A DNA stretch of 64,000 nucleotides from Caballeronia ptereochthonis (GCF_001545075.1 NZ_FCOB02000005.1:186001-250000), one strand, 5' to 3'; positions 37,041-47,512 are shown, numbered from the stretch's first letter. A program made the numbers and translations. Notes: generated from the letters alone by a model not told the origin.

Positions 37041-37437
37041 GACTTGGCTCGGAATTGCGTGTATGCGGCCGTGCGCCGCGAAAGCGGCATTATCGCACCT
37101 TAAGAAATGCGCCGCACCCGGATAGTTGGGAGCTGGCGGCCCGGAGACAAGGGGCGGCGCGTCAGCCGCGCCTCGGCCGCACCTGACAGGCGGCTTGAGC
37201 CTCGCAATCCTCACATGCTATACTTACGGGCTAAGTCGTAATCCATATCGCCGTCATGATTTCCTCGGATAATCGATAATCGGGGCAGCGTTGCGGATCT
37301 CGGCTTGGAAACATCGTTTTAGTCGAATCGCAAGCCGGCGCACCCAGGGTGTCCGGCGCTCGGGAGGCGGGTCAGCCGCAGGAACCGGGTGCTGGATGCG
37401 GCAGCCGGCTTAAGACCCAACCCTCGCGGAGAATTTC
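37041..37437. promoter_or_regulatory. 397-base divergent map / rpsB regulatory region
   Basis: It holds no gene. For map (minus) an extended -10, TGC-GATAAT (37097 to 37089), gives a leader of about 40 bases that starts with a GCCGC/GCGGC hairpin (37075-37088). For rpsB (plus) a strong promoter lies at 37195-37224 (separate entry). The transcribed rpsB leader of about 205 bases contains GC-rich arms (GCCGGCGCACCC and GGGTGTCCGGCGC around 37335-37365), the kind of structure expected where protein S2 represses its own mRNA. S2 autoregulation is known in other bacteria; here it is inferred. Confidence 0.6.
37195..37224 (+). promoter_or_regulatory. rpsB-tsf promoter (sigma-70 type, extended -10)
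   Basis: The -35 TTGAGC (37195-37200), an 18-base spacer and the -10 TATACT (37219-37224), preceded by TGC as an extended -10. This is the best promoter match in the window. It lies about 210 bases upstream of the rpsB ATG. Confidence 0.75.
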
Positions 37438-38190
37438 ATGGCAGTCACGATGCGTCAAATGCTGGAAGCCGGCGTCCACTTCGGTCACCAAACGCGCTTC
37501 TGGAACCCCAAGATGGCCCCGTACATCTTCGGTCATCGCAACAAGATTCACATCATCAACCTCGAAAAGACGCTGCCGCTCTACAACGACGCGCTGAAGT
37601 ACGTGCGTCAGTTGGCAGCGAACCGCGGCACGATTCTTTTCGTCGGCACGAAGCGCCAGTCGCGCGACACCATCGCGCAGGAAGCGCAGCGCGCAGGCAT
37701 GCCTTTCGTCAACGCCCGCTGGCTCGGCGGCATGCTGACCAACTTCAAGACGCTGAAGGTTTCGATCAAGCGCCTGAAGGACATGGAAGCGGCAGTGGAA
37801 TCGGGTGAAACCGAGCGCATGAGCAAGAAGGAAGCGCTGCTATTCGAACGCGAAATCGCCAAACTGCAAAAGTCGATCGGCGGCGTGAAGGACATGGGCG
37901 GCATTCCTGACGCGATCTTCGTGATCGACGTCGGCTACCACAAGATCGCTGTCACGGAAGCGAAGAAGCTCGGCATTCCGGTCATCGCCGTGGTCGACAC
38001 GAACCACTCGCCGGAAGGCATCGACTACGTGATCCCGGGTAACGACGACGCGAGCAAGGCCGTGGCGCTGTACGCCGAGGGCGTCGCGGACGCGATCCTC
38101 GAAGGCCGCGCGAACGCGGTGAACGACGTGGTCCAGGCCGTGCGCAACGGCGAAGGCGACGAGTTCGTCGAGGTCAACGCAGAGGCGTAA
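37438..38190 (+). CDS. rpsB: 30S ribosomal protein S2
   Basis: Small-subunit protein, 250 residues, typical length. It begins [20 protein letters not shown], with the diagnostic GVHFGHQTR, and has [33 protein letters not shown] and [20 protein letters not shown] in order. GAGAATTTC precedes ATG 37438. tsf follows after 142 bases with an intrinsic terminator between them, which would reduce tsf expression relative to rpsB. Confidence 0.98.
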   Translation: MAVTMRQMLEAGVHFGHQTRFWNPKMAPYIFGHRNKIHIINLEKTLPLYNDALKYVRQLAANRGTILFVGTKRQSRDTIAQEAQRAGMPFVNARWLGGMLTNFKTLKVSIKRLKDMEAAVESGETERMSKKEALLFEREIAKLQKSIGGVKDMGGIPDAIFVIDVGYHKIAVTEAKKLGIPVIAVVDTNHSPEGIDYVIPGNDDASKAVALYAEGVADAILEGRANAVNDVVQAVRNGEGDEFVEVNAEA

Positions 38191-38206
38191 TCGAGCCCTG
38201 CGGCCG

Positions 38207-38243
38207 ACAAAAAAGGGGGCTTTGCGAAAGGCCCCTTTTTTTT
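38207..38243 (+). terminator. Strong hairpin terminator/attenuator between rpsB and tsf
   Basis: AAAAAAGGGG(G)CTTT, loop GCG, AAAG(G)CCCC then TTTTTTTT. A-tract and T-tract flank the GC stem, so it may also work on the opposite strand. In E. coli the rpsB-tsf pair also has a partial terminator here; that comparison is established knowledge, the strength is inference. Confidence 0.85.
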
Positions 38244-38332
38244 AAGCCGGCGCGATGGCAGTAACCCATTTTTTTGCCGTGGGCGGTTTTTCGAGCCGGC
38301 GGCACGTATCAAACAGACTCAAGGAGCGAATG

Positions 38333-39214
38333 ATGGCGGCAATTACCGCAAGCATGGTGGCAGAACTGCGCGCGAAGACCGATGCGCCCATGATGGAATG
38401 CAAGAAGGCGCTGACGGAAGCCGACGGCGACATGGCGCGCGCGGAAGAGTTGCTGCGCGTGAAGCTCGGCAACAAGGCGAGCAAGGCGGCGTCGCGCGTG
38501 ACGGCGGAAGGCATCGTCGTGGCGCACGTCGAAGGCGGCGTGGGCGCGCTCGTCGAGCTGAACTGCGAAACCGACTTCGTCGCGAAGAACGACGACTTCA
38601 TGACGTTCGGCAAGGCCGTCGCCGAACTGGTCGCGAAGCAGAACCCGGCCGACGTCGCCGCGCTGTCGGCGCTGCCGCTGGAAAGCTCGACGGTCGACGC
38701 CGTGCGCCTCGCGCTCGTCGGCAAGATCGGCGAAAACCTGTCGATCCGCCGTTTCGTGCGCTTCGAATCGGCGAACAAGATCGCGTCGTACCTGCACGGC
38801 ACGCGTATCGGCGTGCTGGTCGAGTTCACCGGCGCGGACGATCAAGTGGGCAAGGACGTGGCGATGCACGTCGCCGCGATGAAGCCGGTCTCGCTGTCGT
38901 CGGACGAAGTGCCGGCCGACCTGATCGCCAAGGAGCGCAGCATCGCCGAGCAGAAGGCGGCTGAATCCGGCAAGCCGGCCGAGATCGTCGCGAAGATGGT
39001 CGACGGCAGCATTCAGAAGTACCTGAAGGAAGTGTCGCTGCTGAACCAGCCGTTCGTGAAGAACGACAAGCAGACGATCGAGCAGATGCTCAAGGCAGCC
39101 AACGCCTCGGTGCAGAAGTTCGCGCTGTTCGTGGTCGGCGAGGGCATCGAGAAGCGTCAGGACGACTTCGCGGCGGAAGTCGCGGCACAAGTCGCTGCGG
39201 CGAAGCAGTCCTAA
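38333..39214 (+). CDS. tsf: Elongation factor Ts
   Basis: Guanine-nucleotide exchange factor for EF-Tu. 293 residues. The N-terminal UBA-like domain reads [20 protein letters not shown] and then [12 protein letters not shown]. The EF-Tu-contact motif [10 protein letters not shown] is at about 82-91. Two ATG codons stand in tandem (38330 and 38333); AGGAG at 38322-38326 lies six bases before the second, which gives the usual MAAIT N-terminus. pyrH follows after a 242-base spacer with a large hairpin. Confidence 0.98.
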   Translation: MAAITASMVAELRAKTDAPMMECKKALTEADGDMARAEELLRVKLGNKASKAASRVTAEGIVVAHVEGGVGALVELNCETDFVAKNDDFMTFGKAVAELVAKQNPADVAALSALPLESSTVDAVRLALVGKIGENLSIRRFVRFESANKIASYLHGTRIGVLVEFTGADDQVGKDVAMHVAAMKPVSLSSDEVPADLIAKERSIAEQKAAESGKPAEIVAKMVDGSIQKYLKEVSLLNQPFVKNDKQTIEQMLKAANASVQKFALFVVGEGIEKRQDDFAAEVAAQVAAAKQS

Positions 39215-39322
39215 GGCAATCTTAAGAAGCGTGTGCTGCCATAGCGCGGCCACGCGTCGGGCTTGGCGGTACTCGGGCGGTGCTCCGCCGCACGAATTCA
39301 GCGATCCGGTTCGCACAACGCA

Positions 39323-39367
39323 GCGGGCGCGGTAGATTGGGGGTTAACCCTTATCTACCGCGCCCGC
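39323..39367. repeat. 15-bp perfect inverted repeat between tsf and pyrH
   Basis: GCGGGCGCGGTAGAT, a 15-base centre, ATCTACCGCGCCCGC. The centre holds its own palindrome GGGTTAACCC. It is the longest perfect stem in the window. No T-tract follows on either strand. It lies 108 bases after the tsf stop and 89 bases before pyrH. Confidence 0.75.
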
Positions 39368-39456
39368 CGCCCGATCCGGCCCGCTTGCGGTAAATATTGT
39401 TTCACCCCTACAGTTCTAAGTTGTTGCAACCTTCCTCGGCGCGATCGGAACCTCAT

Positions 39457-40170
39457 ATGCCCACAGCCTACAAACGCGTACTCCTCAAACTCTCCGGCGA
39501 AGCCCTCATGGGCGACGATGCTTTCGGCATCAATCGCGCAACGATCGAAAGGATGGTGGCGGATATCGCGGAGGTAGTGCGGATCGGAACGCAATTGGCC
39601 GTCGTGATCGGCGGCGGCAACATCTTCCGTGGTGTCGCGGGTGGCGCGGCCGGCATGGATCGCGCAACCGCCGACTACATGGGCATGCTCGCCACGATGA
39701 TGAACGCGCTCGCGCTGCAGGATGCGATGCGCCACGCGGGCATCGAGGCGCGCGTACAGTCGGCGCTGCGCATGGATCAGGTGGTTGAGCCGTACATCCG
39801 TCCGCGCGCGATCCGTCAACTGGAAGAGGGCAAGGTCGTAATCTTCGCGGCCGGCACGGGCAACCCGTTCTTCACGACGGACACGGCGGCCGCGCTGCGC
39901 GGCTCGGAGATCGGCGCCGAAGTGGTGCTGAAGGCGACGAAGGTCGATGGCGTATACTCCGCCGACCCGAAGAAGGATCCGAGCGCGACGCGCTACGGCA
40001 CGATCAGCTTCGACGAGGCGATCAGCCGCAATCTGCAGGTGATGGACGCCACGGCGTTCGCATTGTGCCGCGACCAGAAGCTGCCGATTCGCGTGTTCTC
40101 CATCACGAAGCCGGGCGCATTGAAGCGCATCGTGCAAGGCGACGACGAAGGGACGCTCGTCCACGTGTAA
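39457..40170 (+). CDS. pyrH: Uridylate kinase PyrH
   Basis: UMP kinase of the amino-acid-kinase fold, hexameric, activated by GTP and inhibited by UTP. 237 residues, normal length. Seen: [30 protein letters not shown] (about 49-59), [39 protein letters not shown] and [19 protein letters not shown] 39457 is the only good start. The gene follows tsf as in most bacteria; frr follows after 88 bases. Confidence 0.98.
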   Translation: MPTAYKRVLLKLSGEALMGDDAFGINRATIERMVADIAEVVRIGTQLAVVIGGGNIFRGVAGGAAGMDRATADYMGMLATMMNALALQDAMRHAGIEARVQSALRMDQVVEPYIRPRAIRQLEEGKVVIFAAGTGNPFFTTDTAAALRGSEIGAEVVLKATKVDGVYSADPKKDPSATRYGTISFDEAISRNLQVMDATAFALCRDQKLPIRVFSITKPGALKRIVQGDDEGTLVHV

Positions 40171-40258
40171 ACTCTCGCGGTATCGGGCGCGGCGCGCGAG
40201 GCACGGGCCATGCGCGCCAGGCGCTGCTTGTCGCATAAAACCAGGTTTGGAGGTTCAA

Positions 40259-40819
40259 ATGAGTGTGGCTGACATCAAAAAAGGCGTCGACCAGAAAATG
40301 CAGCGGTCGATCGAGGCGTTCAAGGCCGATCTCGCCAAGATTCGCACGGGCCGCGCCCACACGGGCCTGCTCGATCACATCCAGGTCGACTACTACGGCT
40401 CGAACGTACCCATTTCCCAGGTGGCGAACATGACGCTCGTCGACGCCCGCACGATCGGCGTGCAGCCGTGGGAAAAGAAGATGGTCGCGGTGATCGAGAA
40501 GGCGATCCGCGAATCGGATCTCGGCCTGAACCCGGCCACGCAGGGCGACCTGATCCGCGTGCCGATGCCCGCGCTCACCGAAGAGCGCCGCCGCGAGCTC
40601 TCGAAGGTCGTGAAGAGCGAAGGCGAGACGGCGAAGGTCGCCGTGCGCAACCTGCGCCGCGACGCGAACGATCAACTGAAGAAGCTTGTCAAGGACAAGG
40701 AGATCTCGGAAGACGACGAGCGCCGCGCGAGCGACGAAGTCCAGAAGCTCACCGACAAGTTCGTCGCCGAAATCGACAAGCTCGTTCAAACCAAAGAATC
40801 CGAAATCATGACGGTGTGA
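40259..40819 (+). CDS. frr: Ribosome recycling factor
   Basis: Splits post-termination ribosomes together with EF-G. 186 residues, the standard length. Seen: the N-terminal helix [30 protein letters not shown], the small domain [18 protein letters not shown], and the C-terminal helices with [33 protein letters not shown] precedes ATG 40259 with good spacing; an in-frame upstream GTG-like start at 40247 would consume the ribosome site. Confidence 0.98.
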   Translation: MSVADIKKGVDQKMQRSIEAFKADLAKIRTGRAHTGLLDHIQVDYYGSNVPISQVANMTLVDARTIGVQPWEKKMVAVIEKAIRESDLGLNPATQGDLIRVPMPALTEERRRELSKVVKSEGETAKVAVRNLRRDANDQLKKLVKDKEISEDDERRASDEVQKLTDKFVAEIDKLVQTKESEIMTV

Positions 40820-40837
40820 GGCCGTAGAAACGGTTTC

Positions 40838-40868
40838 GCCAGCCTCGAGCGCTTACATTGAGGCTGGC
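40838..40868 (+). terminator. 9-bp perfect hairpin between frr and uppS
   Basis: GCCAGCCTC, 13-base loop, GAGGCTGGC, followed by TCTCACTTCTTC. The tail is pyrimidine-rich but not a true T-tract, so this may be a partial terminator or processing element inside the operon. Confidence 0.45.
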
Positions 40869-40901
40869 TCTCACTTCTTCAGATTTAAAGATTCAGCGGC
40901 C

Positions 40902-41684
40902 ATGACCTATACCAGCTCTACCGTTACCGTGCCCGATGTCGCGGCTGTCCCGCGCCACGTCGCGATCATCATGGACGGCAATGGCCGTTGGGCGACCGAG
41001 CGGCGCCTGCCGCGCGTCGCCGGTCACACGCGTGGCGTCGATGCGGTCCGCGCGACCGTCGAAAGCTGCGCGCTGCGCGGCGTCGAATTCGTCACGCTCT
41101 TCGCGTTCAGTTCGGAGAACTGGCGCCGTCCGACCGAGGAAGTCTCGTTCCTGATGCGTCTTTTCGTGACCGCGCTCGAGCGCGAGATCGGCAAGCTGCA
41201 CGCGAACGGCATCCGTCTGCGCGTCGTCGGCGACATCTCCATGTTCAACGACCGCATTCGCGCGCTGATCCAGCGCGCCGAGACCAAGACGGCCCGCAAT
41301 ACGCGCCTGACGCTCACCATCGCCGCCAACTACGGCGGGCGCTGGGACATCATGCAGGCGACCAGGAAGCTCATCACGCAGTCCCTGGAAACGGGCGTGC
41401 CTGCGCGCGTGGATGACGAGTCCTTCGCCCAGCATCTCGCGATGGCCTACGCGCCGGAGCCGGACCTGTTCATCCGCACGGGCGGCGAGCAGCGCATCAG
41501 CAACTTCCTGCTGTGGCAGCTCGCGTACACCGAGTTCTATTTCACCGACACCTACTGGCCGGACTTCGACGCCGCCGCCCTGGATCGCGCGATCGAGTCG
41601 TACGGCGGCCGCGAGCGCCGCTTCGGGCGCACGAGCGCGCAAGTCGAATCCCAATCGCAGAAAGCCGACACCCTTTCATGCTAA
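40902..41684 (+). CDS. uppS: Undecaprenyl diphosphate synthase (cis-prenyltransferase)
   Basis: Elongates farnesyl diphosphate with eight isopentenyl units to give the C55 carrier lipid for cell wall and LPS. 260 residues. Seen: [20 protein letters not shown] (catalytic Asp in MDGNGRWA, about residue 27), [23 protein letters not shown], and the C-terminal [20 protein letters not shown] followed by [13 protein letters not shown]. The end overlaps cdsA by seven bases. Confidence 0.97.
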   Translation: MTYTSSTVTVPDVAAVPRHVAIIMDGNGRWATERRLPRVAGHTRGVDAVRATVESCALRGVEFVTLFAFSSENWRRPTEEVSFLMRLFVTALEREIGKLHANGIRLRVVGDISMFNDRIRALIQRAETKTARNTRLTLTIAANYGGRWDIMQATRKLITQSLETGVPARVDDESFAQHLAMAYAPEPDLFIRTGGEQRISNFLLWQLAYTEFYFTDTYWPDFDAAALDRAIESYGGRERRFGRTSAQVESQSQKADTLSC

Positions 41685-42490
41685 AGACCCGTGTCATCAC
41701 GGCAATCGTTCTGCTGGCTGTTCTCCTGCCGATCACGCTGTTCGCGCCGGTCGGCGCTTTCGGAGCGCTGATCGGATTCGTCGTCGTGTTCGCGGCCTGG
41801 GAGTGGGGGCGGCTCCTGAAGCTGAATGGGGCGGGGCCCGTCGCCTACGCGCTCGTCGCGGGCATCGCGCTCGTTTTCAGCACCTGGCTCGGGGTCGCGT
41901 CGAAGCCGCTGTACCAGATGGCCGGCATCTTCTGGGTGCTCGCCGGCCCCTACGTGCTGCTGCGCAAGCCGACGCTGGCCGCCGGCGCGTGGCGCGCTTT
42001 CCTGCTGTTCGCGGGCATCGTCGTGTTCGTCGCCTGCTGGCATGCGGTCGTCGACGCCCGCACGCGGGGCGTGGCGTTCGTGCTATCGCTTCTGCTAGTA
42101 GTCTGGCTGGCTGATATAGGCGCATACTTCGCCGGAAAAGCACTCGGCCGCCACAAGCTCGCCCCGTCGATCAGCCCGGGCAAGACCTGGGAGGGCGCCA
42201 TCGGCGGGTGGCTCGCCGTCATCGTGATCGGCGCGCTCGCCGCCGCCACCGGCTTCTATGCGCCGACCGTATTCACGGCCTTCGCGGAGCGTCTCGGCTG
42301 GGACCGCTCGTTCGTCGCGTTCACCGTGCTCGTCGCGTTCAGCGTCATCGGCGACTTGTTCGAGTCGCTCCTGAAGCGCCAGGCCGGCGTCAAGGATTCG
42401 AGCGGTCTGCTGCCGGGCCACGGCGGCGTGCTCGACCGCATCGACGCATTGTTGCCTGTATTGCCGATCGCATTGCTGATGCTCGGCTAG
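41678..42490 (+). CDS. cdsA: Phosphatidate cytidylyltransferase (CDP-diglyceride synthase)
   Basis: Inner-membrane enzyme making CDP-diacylglycerol from phosphatidate and CTP. 270 residues with about seven membrane helices. The C-terminal signature is [20 protein letters not shown] plus DRIDAL, with the essential Asp residues; [13 protein letters not shown] precedes it. The ATG at 41678 overlaps the uppS end and gives the expected first helix. dxr starts 10 bases after the stop. Confidence 0.97.
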   Translation: MLKTRVITAIVLLAVLLPITLFAPVGAFGALIGFVVVFAAWEWGRLLKLNGAGPVAYALVAGIALVFSTWLGVASKPLYQMAGIFWVLAGPYVLLRKPTLAAGAWRAFLLFAGIVVFVACWHAVVDARTRGVAFVLSLLLVVWLADIGAYFAGKALGRHKLAPSISPGKTWEGAIGGWLAVIVIGALAAATGFYAPTVFTAFAERLGWDRSFVAFTVLVAFSVIGDLFESLLKRQAGVKDSSGLLPGHGGVLDRIDALLPVLPIALLMLG

Positions 42491-42500
42491 AGAAGAATTT

Positions 42501-43718
42501 ATGCAAAAACGTCTCACATTGCTCGGCTCCACGGGCTCGATCGGCGATAGCACGCTCGACGTCGTGGCGCGGCACCCGGACCGGTTCTCGGTCTACGCGC
42601 TCACCGCTCACCGCAACGGCGACAAGCTCGTCGCCCAGTGCCTGAAATTCCAGCCCGAAGTGGCGGTCGTCGGCGACGCCGAAACCGCGGCGCGCGTCGC
42701 GGCCGTCTTGCGCGCTCAAGGCTGCAGGACCGAGGTGACGCACGGCCCCGAAGCACTCGTCGAAGCCGCCCGCGCGGCGCAGTGCGATACGGTCGTCGCG
42801 GCCATCGTCGGCGCGGCGGGCCTCGCGCCCACGCTCGCCGCCGCGCGCGCCGGTAAACGTATCCTGCTTGCCAACAAGGAAGCGCTCGTGATGTCCGGCC
42901 AGATCTTCATGGACGCGGTGCGCGACAACGGCGCGATCCTGCTGCCGGTCGACAGCGAGCACAACGCCGTGTTCCAGTGCCTGCCGCCTTGCGCGGACAA
43001 GGAAGCGAAGCTGCACGGCGGCGTGTCGAAAATCATCCTGACGGCGTCCGGCGGCCCGTTCCGCACGCGCGAGCCGGCGACGCTGGTGAATGTCACGCCC
43101 GAGGAGGCCGTCAAGCACCCGAACTGGGCGATGGGCCGCAAGATCTCCGTCGATTCCGCGACGATGATGAACAAGGGCCTCGAAGTGATCGAGGCGCACT
43201 GGCTCTTCGATCTTCCGGGCTCGCGCATCGAGGTGCTGATCCATCCGCAGAGCGTGATCCATTCGATGGTGTCCTACGCCGACGGCTCGGTGCTCGCACA
43301 GCTCGGCAATCCGGACATGCGCACGCCGATTGCCCACGCGCTGGCGTATCCTGATCGTGTGGACTCGGGCGTGGCGCCGCTCGATCTCGCGCTCGTCGCC
43401 TCGCTCACGTTCGAAAAGCCCGACTTTGCGCGTTTCCCGTGCCTCGCGCTCGCCATCCAGGCGCTGGAAGCGGGCGGCATCGCGAGCGCGGCGCTGAACG
43501 CGGCGAACGAAATCGCCGTGGAAGCGTTCCTCGAGCGCCGGATCGGCTTCATGGCGATCGGCGGCGTGGTGGAGCGCGTGCTGAACGCGTTGCCGAACAC
43601 GAGCGCCGCCTCGCTCGACGACGTCCTCGCCGCCGATGCGAACGCGCGCCGTCTCGCATCCCGTTTCGTCGCAGAGCTCACCGCGAGCGCGCCAGGCGCC
43701 GAACCCATCGCCCATTGA
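42501..43718 (+). CDS. dxr: 1-deoxy-D-xylulose 5-phosphate reductoisomerase
   Basis: First committed step of the MEP isoprenoid pathway; NADPH and divalent metal dependent. 405 residues. Seen: NADPH-binding [18 protein letters not shown] (about 4-21), [12 protein letters not shown], the metal-binding [24 protein letters not shown], and [20 protein letters not shown] with EVIEAHWLF. It feeds undecaprenyl synthesis by UppS two genes upstream. rseP starts 7 bases later. Confidence 0.97.
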   Translation: MQKRLTLLGSTGSIGDSTLDVVARHPDRFSVYALTAHRNGDKLVAQCLKFQPEVAVVGDAETAARVAAVLRAQGCRTEVTHGPEALVEAARAAQCDTVVAAIVGAAGLAPTLAAARAGKRILLANKEALVMSGQIFMDAVRDNGAILLPVDSEHNAVFQCLPPCADKEAKLHGGVSKIILTASGGPFRTREPATLVNVTPEEAVKHPNWAMGRKISVDSATMMNKGLEVIEAHWLFDLPGSRIEVLIHPQSVIHSMVSYADGSVLAQLGNPDMRTPIAHALAYPDRVDSGVAPLDLALVASLTFEKPDFARFPCLALAIQALEAGGIASAALNAANEIAVEAFLERRIGFMAIGGVVERVLNALPNTSAASLDDVLAADANARRLASRFVAELTASAPGAEPIAH

Positions 43719-43725
43719 GGCCGTC

Positions 43726-45120
43726 ATGAACTTTCTGACCGAAATCGTCGCCTTCGTCGTCGCGATAGGCGTGCTTGTCGTCGTCCACGAATTCGGTCAT
43801 TACAGCGTCGCACGAATGTGCGGCGTGAAGGTGCTGCGTTTTTCCGTCGGTTTCGGCAAGCCGCTCGCGCGTTGGGTCAGCAAGAAGACGGGCGTCGAAT
43901 GGATCATCGCCGCGCTGCCGCTCGGCGGCTACGTGAAGATGCTCGACGAGCGCGAGATCGATCCCGGGAGCGGCACGACGATTCCCGCCGAGGATCTGCC
44001 GCGCGCCTTCAACCGCCAGAACGTCGGCAAGCGCATCGCGATCGTCGCGGCGGGACCCGTCGCCAACTTCCTGCTCGCGATCGCGCTGTTTTCGGCCGTG
44101 TTCGCGGGCGGCGTCACCGAGCCCGCGGCGATCGTCTCGCAGCCCGCGACGGACACCGCGGCCGCGCGCGCGGGCTTCGAGGGCGGCGAGAGGATTCTCT
44201 CGATGCGCGACGCCCAGGGCGGCGAGACGCACGCGATCCGTTCCTGGTCCGACCTGCGCTGGAAGCTGCTCGACGCCGCGTTCGACCATCGCCGCGTCGT
44301 GCTGACGGCGAAGACGCACGACGGCACCTTCGACTTTCCGGTGAGCGTCGCGGGCGTCACCGACGCGGACGCCGACCAGGACTTCATGGACAAGCTCGGC
44401 TTCGCGCCGGGCGGCGGCACGCTCACGGTGGCGGGCGTCGAGGCGGGCAGCGCCGCGCAGAAGAGCGGCCTGAAGCCGGGCGACACGCTGCGCGCGATCG
44501 ACGGCCGCGTGGTCGACAACGCGACGAGCTTCATCGACTACGTGAAGGCGCATGGCGCGAAGCCCGTGACGCTCGTGATCGAGCGCGGCGTTGGCAACCA
44601 AAGCAAGCGGGAATCCGTGCAGATCGTGCCGGACATCAAGCGCGATGCGTCGACTGGCAAGGAAATCGGCCGCATCGGCGCGGCGCTCTCGAATCAGCTG
44701 CCGACGGTCGACGTGCGCTACGGGCCGCTCGAAAGCCTGCGTCTCGGCGTGAACCGCACCTGGGACATCAGCGTGTATTCCCTGCGCATGTTCGGGCGGA
44801 TGATCGTCGGCGAGGCGTCGCTCAAGAATCTCTCGGGGCCGGTCACGATCGCGGACTACGCGGGCAAGAGCGCAAGGCTCGGTCTGGCGGCCTTCGTGTC
44901 GTTTCTCGCGCTCGTCAGCATCAGCCTCGGAGTGTTGAACTTGTTACCGATTCCGGTATTGGACGGTGGCCATCTGTTATATTATTTGGTTGAGGCCGTT
45001 ACCGGCAAAGCGGTATCCGATCGCTGGCAGCTGGTTCTGCAAAGGGCGGGCCTGGTCTGCATCGTCGCGCTGTCGATGATCGCACTGTTCAACGACCTCG
45101 CTCGCCTGATTCGTTTCTGA
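43726..45120 (+). CDS. rseP: Site-2 intramembrane zinc protease RseP
   Basis: Cleaves the membrane-spanning anti-sigma factor RseA after DegS, releasing sigma-E, and clears remnant signal peptides. 464 residues. The zinc motif HEFGH is at residues 21-25 in the first helix, with VKVLRFSVGFGKPL after it. PDZ regions lie at about 120-310 (GSAAQKSGLKPGDTLRAIDG is the carboxylate-binding loop of one). The second catalytic motif NLLPIPVLDGGHLL is near residue 405-418. It lies next to bamA, whose products cause the stress that RseP reports. Confidence 0.97.
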   Translation: MNFLTEIVAFVVAIGVLVVVHEFGHYSVARMCGVKVLRFSVGFGKPLARWVSKKTGVEWIIAALPLGGYVKMLDEREIDPGSGTTIPAEDLPRAFNRQNVGKRIAIVAAGPVANFLLAIALFSAVFAGGVTEPAAIVSQPATDTAAARAGFEGGERILSMRDAQGGETHAIRSWSDLRWKLLDAAFDHRRVVLTAKTHDGTFDFPVSVAGVTDADADQDFMDKLGFAPGGGTLTVAGVEAGSAAQKSGLKPGDTLRAIDGRVVDNATSFIDYVKAHGAKPVTLVIERGVGNQSKRESVQIVPDIKRDASTGKEIGRIGAALSNQLPTVDVRYGPLESLRLGVNRTWDISVYSLRMFGRMIVGEASLKNLSGPVTIADYAGKSARLGLAAFVSFLALVSISLGVLNLLPIPVLDGGHLLYYLVEAVTGKAVSDRWQLVLQRAGLVCIVALSMIALFNDLARLIRF

Positions 45121-45199
45121 TCCACTTTGACAATTTCTGGCGGCGCCTTTCAAGCGTCCGCCGGAACGAATGCAGCTTTAAAAATACTGGGGAAGCACG

Positions 45200-47512
45200 T
45201 TGTTCAAACCTCATCGCTTTGTTCCTAAGACGGCTGTGGCTGCGGCATTGGCCGCGACGGGTATGGCGGCACACGCCACCACGCCGTTCGTCGTGCAGGA
45301 TATTCGGATCGACGGTCTTCAGCGCATCGAACCGGGCTCCGTGTTCGCTTATCTGCCGATCAAGCAAGGCGACACCTTCACCGACGACAAGGCCTCCGAA
45401 GCGATTCGCGCGCTCTATGCGACGGGCTTCTTCAACGACGTTCAGATCGCCACCGAGGGCAACGTGGTGATCGTGCAGGTGCAGGAACGCCCGGCGATCT
45501 CGAGCATCGATTTCGCGGGTCTGCACGAGTTCGACAAGGACAACCTGACCAAGGCGCTGCGCTCCGTCGGTCTGTCTCAGGGCCGCTCGTACGACAAGGC
45601 GCTCGTCGACAAGGCGGAGCAGGAGCTCAAGCGCCAGTACCTGACGCGCGGCTACTACGCGGCGGAAGTCACGACCACCGTGACGCCGGTCGACCGCAAC
45701 CGCGTCGCCATTCTGTTCTCGGTCGCCGAAGGCCCGAGCGCCAAGATTCGCCAGATCAACTTCGTCGGCAACAAGGCGGTCAGCTCGAGCACGCTGCTCG
45801 GCGAAATGCAGCTCTCCACGCCGAACTGGTTCTCGTGGTACACGAAGAGCGATCTCTACGCGAAGGAAAAACTGACGGGCGACCTCGAGAACGTGCGCTC
45901 GTACTACCTGAACCGCGGCTACCTCGAGTTCAGCATCGACTCCACGCAGGTGTCGATCTCACCGGACAAGAAGGACATGTATCTGACGATCGCCGTGCAC
46001 GAAGGCGAGCCGTACAAGATCAGCAGCATCAAGCTCTCGGGCAACCTGCTCGACCGCGAGGCCGAGCTCAACAAGCTCGTGAAGATCAAGCCGGGCGAGC
46101 GGTTCTCGGCCGAGAAGCTGCAGGCGACGACCAAGGCGATCGTCGACAAGCTCGGCGAATACGGCTATGCGTTCGCACAGGTGAATGCGCAGCCGGATAT
46201 CGACCAGGCGAACCACACCGTGGCGCTGACGCTGCAAGTCGACCCGAGCCGCCGCGTGTACGTGCGGCGCGTGAACATCGTCGGCAATACGCGCACGCGC
46301 GACGAAGTGGTCCGCCGCGAGATGCGCCAGCTGGAGAGCTCGTGGTTCGATTCGAGCCGCCTCGCGCTGTCGAAGGACCGCATCAACCGCCTCGGCTACT
46401 TCACCGATGTGGACGTCACCACGACCCCCGTGGAAGGCACGAACGACCAGGTCGACGTGGACGTGAAGGTCGCGGAAAAGCCGACCGGCGCGATCACGCT
46501 GGGTGCCGGCTTCTCGTCGACGGACAAGGTGGTGCTCTCGGCGGGCGTCTCGCAGGACAACGTGTTCGGCTCGGGCACGAGCCTTTCGGTCAACGTGAAC
46601 ACCGCGAAGACCTACCGCACGCTGACGGTCACGCAGGTCGATCCGTACTTCACGATCGACGGCATCAAGCGCATCACCGATGCCTACTACCGCACGTACC
46701 AGCCGCTGTACTACTCGACGGATTCGAGCTTCAAGATCATCACGATGGGTGCCGACACCAAGTTCGGCATCCCGTTCTCCGAGCAGGACACGGTGTTCTT
46801 CGGCGTCGGCGCCGAGCAGAACACGATGGACGTCGACTCGGCCACGCCGAAGTCGTACATCAACTACGTGAACGAGTTCGGGCGCGTGGTGAACAACTAC
46901 CCGCTGACGGTCGGCTGGTCGCGCGACAATCGCGACAGCGCGCTGGTTCCGAGCCGCGGCTACTACCTGCAGTCGAACGCGGAATACGGCACGCCGCTCG
47001 GCAACACCACCTACGCGAAGTTCGACGCGCAGTTCCAGTACTACTACTCGTTCGCGCGGGGCTTCGTGCTCGGCTTCAACCTGCAGGGCGGCTACGGCAA
47101 GGGCCTGCAAGGGCAGACCTACCCGATCTTCAAGAACTACTACGCGGGCGGTATCGGTTCGGTGCGCGGCTACTCGCCGAGCTCGCTGGGTCCGCGTGAC
47201 GCGACGACGGGCGACCCGATCGGCGGCTCGCGCATGGCGGTCGGCAATATCGAGCTGACGTTCCCGCTGCCGGGCACGGGTTATGACCGCACGCTGCGTG
47301 TGTTCACCTTCCTCGATGCCGGTAACGTCTGGGGCGATCCGGGCCAGGGCGGCACCAGCACCGGCGCGAACGGCCTGCGCTACGGCTACGGTGTGGGTCT
47401 CGCGTGGATCTCGCCGATCGGCCCGCTCAAGCTGAGCCTCGGCTTCCCGCTGCAGAAGCACGAAGGCGACCAGTATCAGAAGTTCCAGTTCCAGATCGGT
47501 ACGGCTTTCTAA
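45200..47512 (+). CDS. bamA: Outer membrane protein assembly factor BamA
   Basis: Omp85 core of the beta-barrel assembly machine. 770 residues, starting with a TTG at 45200 (reads FKPHRFVPKTAVAAALAATG) with GGGGAAG just upstream. The signal peptide ends near AHA-TTPFVVQDIRIDGLQRIE. Five POTRA domains cover about 27-425. The C-terminal barrel contains the loop-6 motif GSVRGYSPSSLGPRD (VRGY near residue 656) and ends in the outer-membrane signal FQFQIGTAF with terminal Phe. The rare TTG start on a highly needed protein is worth noting. Confidence 0.97.
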   Translation: MFKPHRFVPKTAVAAALAATGMAAHATTPFVVQDIRIDGLQRIEPGSVFAYLPIKQGDTFTDDKASEAIRALYATGFFNDVQIATEGNVVIVQVQERPAISSIDFAGLHEFDKDNLTKALRSVGLSQGRSYDKALVDKAEQELKRQYLTRGYYAAEVTTTVTPVDRNRVAILFSVAEGPSAKIRQINFVGNKAVSSSTLLGEMQLSTPNWFSWYTKSDLYAKEKLTGDLENVRSYYLNRGYLEFSIDSTQVSISPDKKDMYLTIAVHEGEPYKISSIKLSGNLLDREAELNKLVKIKPGERFSAEKLQATTKAIVDKLGEYGYAFAQVNAQPDIDQANHTVALTLQVDPSRRVYVRRVNIVGNTRTRDEVVRREMRQLESSWFDSSRLALSKDRINRLGYFTDVDVTTTPVEGTNDQVDVDVKVAEKPTGAITLGAGFSSTDKVVLSAGVSQDNVFGSGTSLSVNVNTAKTYRTLTVTQVDPYFTIDGIKRITDAYYRTYQPLYYSTDSSFKIITMGADTKFGIPFSEQDTVFFGVGAEQNTMDVDSATPKSYINYVNEFGRVVNNYPLTVGWSRDNRDSALVPSRGYYLQSNAEYGTPLGNTTYAKFDAQFQYYYSFARGFVLGFNLQGGYGKGLQGQTYPIFKNYYAGGIGSVRGYSPSSLGPRDATTGDPIGGSRMAVGNIELTFPLPGTGYDRTLRVFTFLDAGNVWGDPGQGGTSTGANGLRYGYGVGLAWISPIGPLKLSLGFPLQKHEGDQYQKFQFQIGTAF

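Noticed and set aside
33912..37103. 1063-codon open frame opposite glnD and map
   Set aside because: It spans two certain genes and their spacer and has no recognisable domain; a codon-bias shadow.
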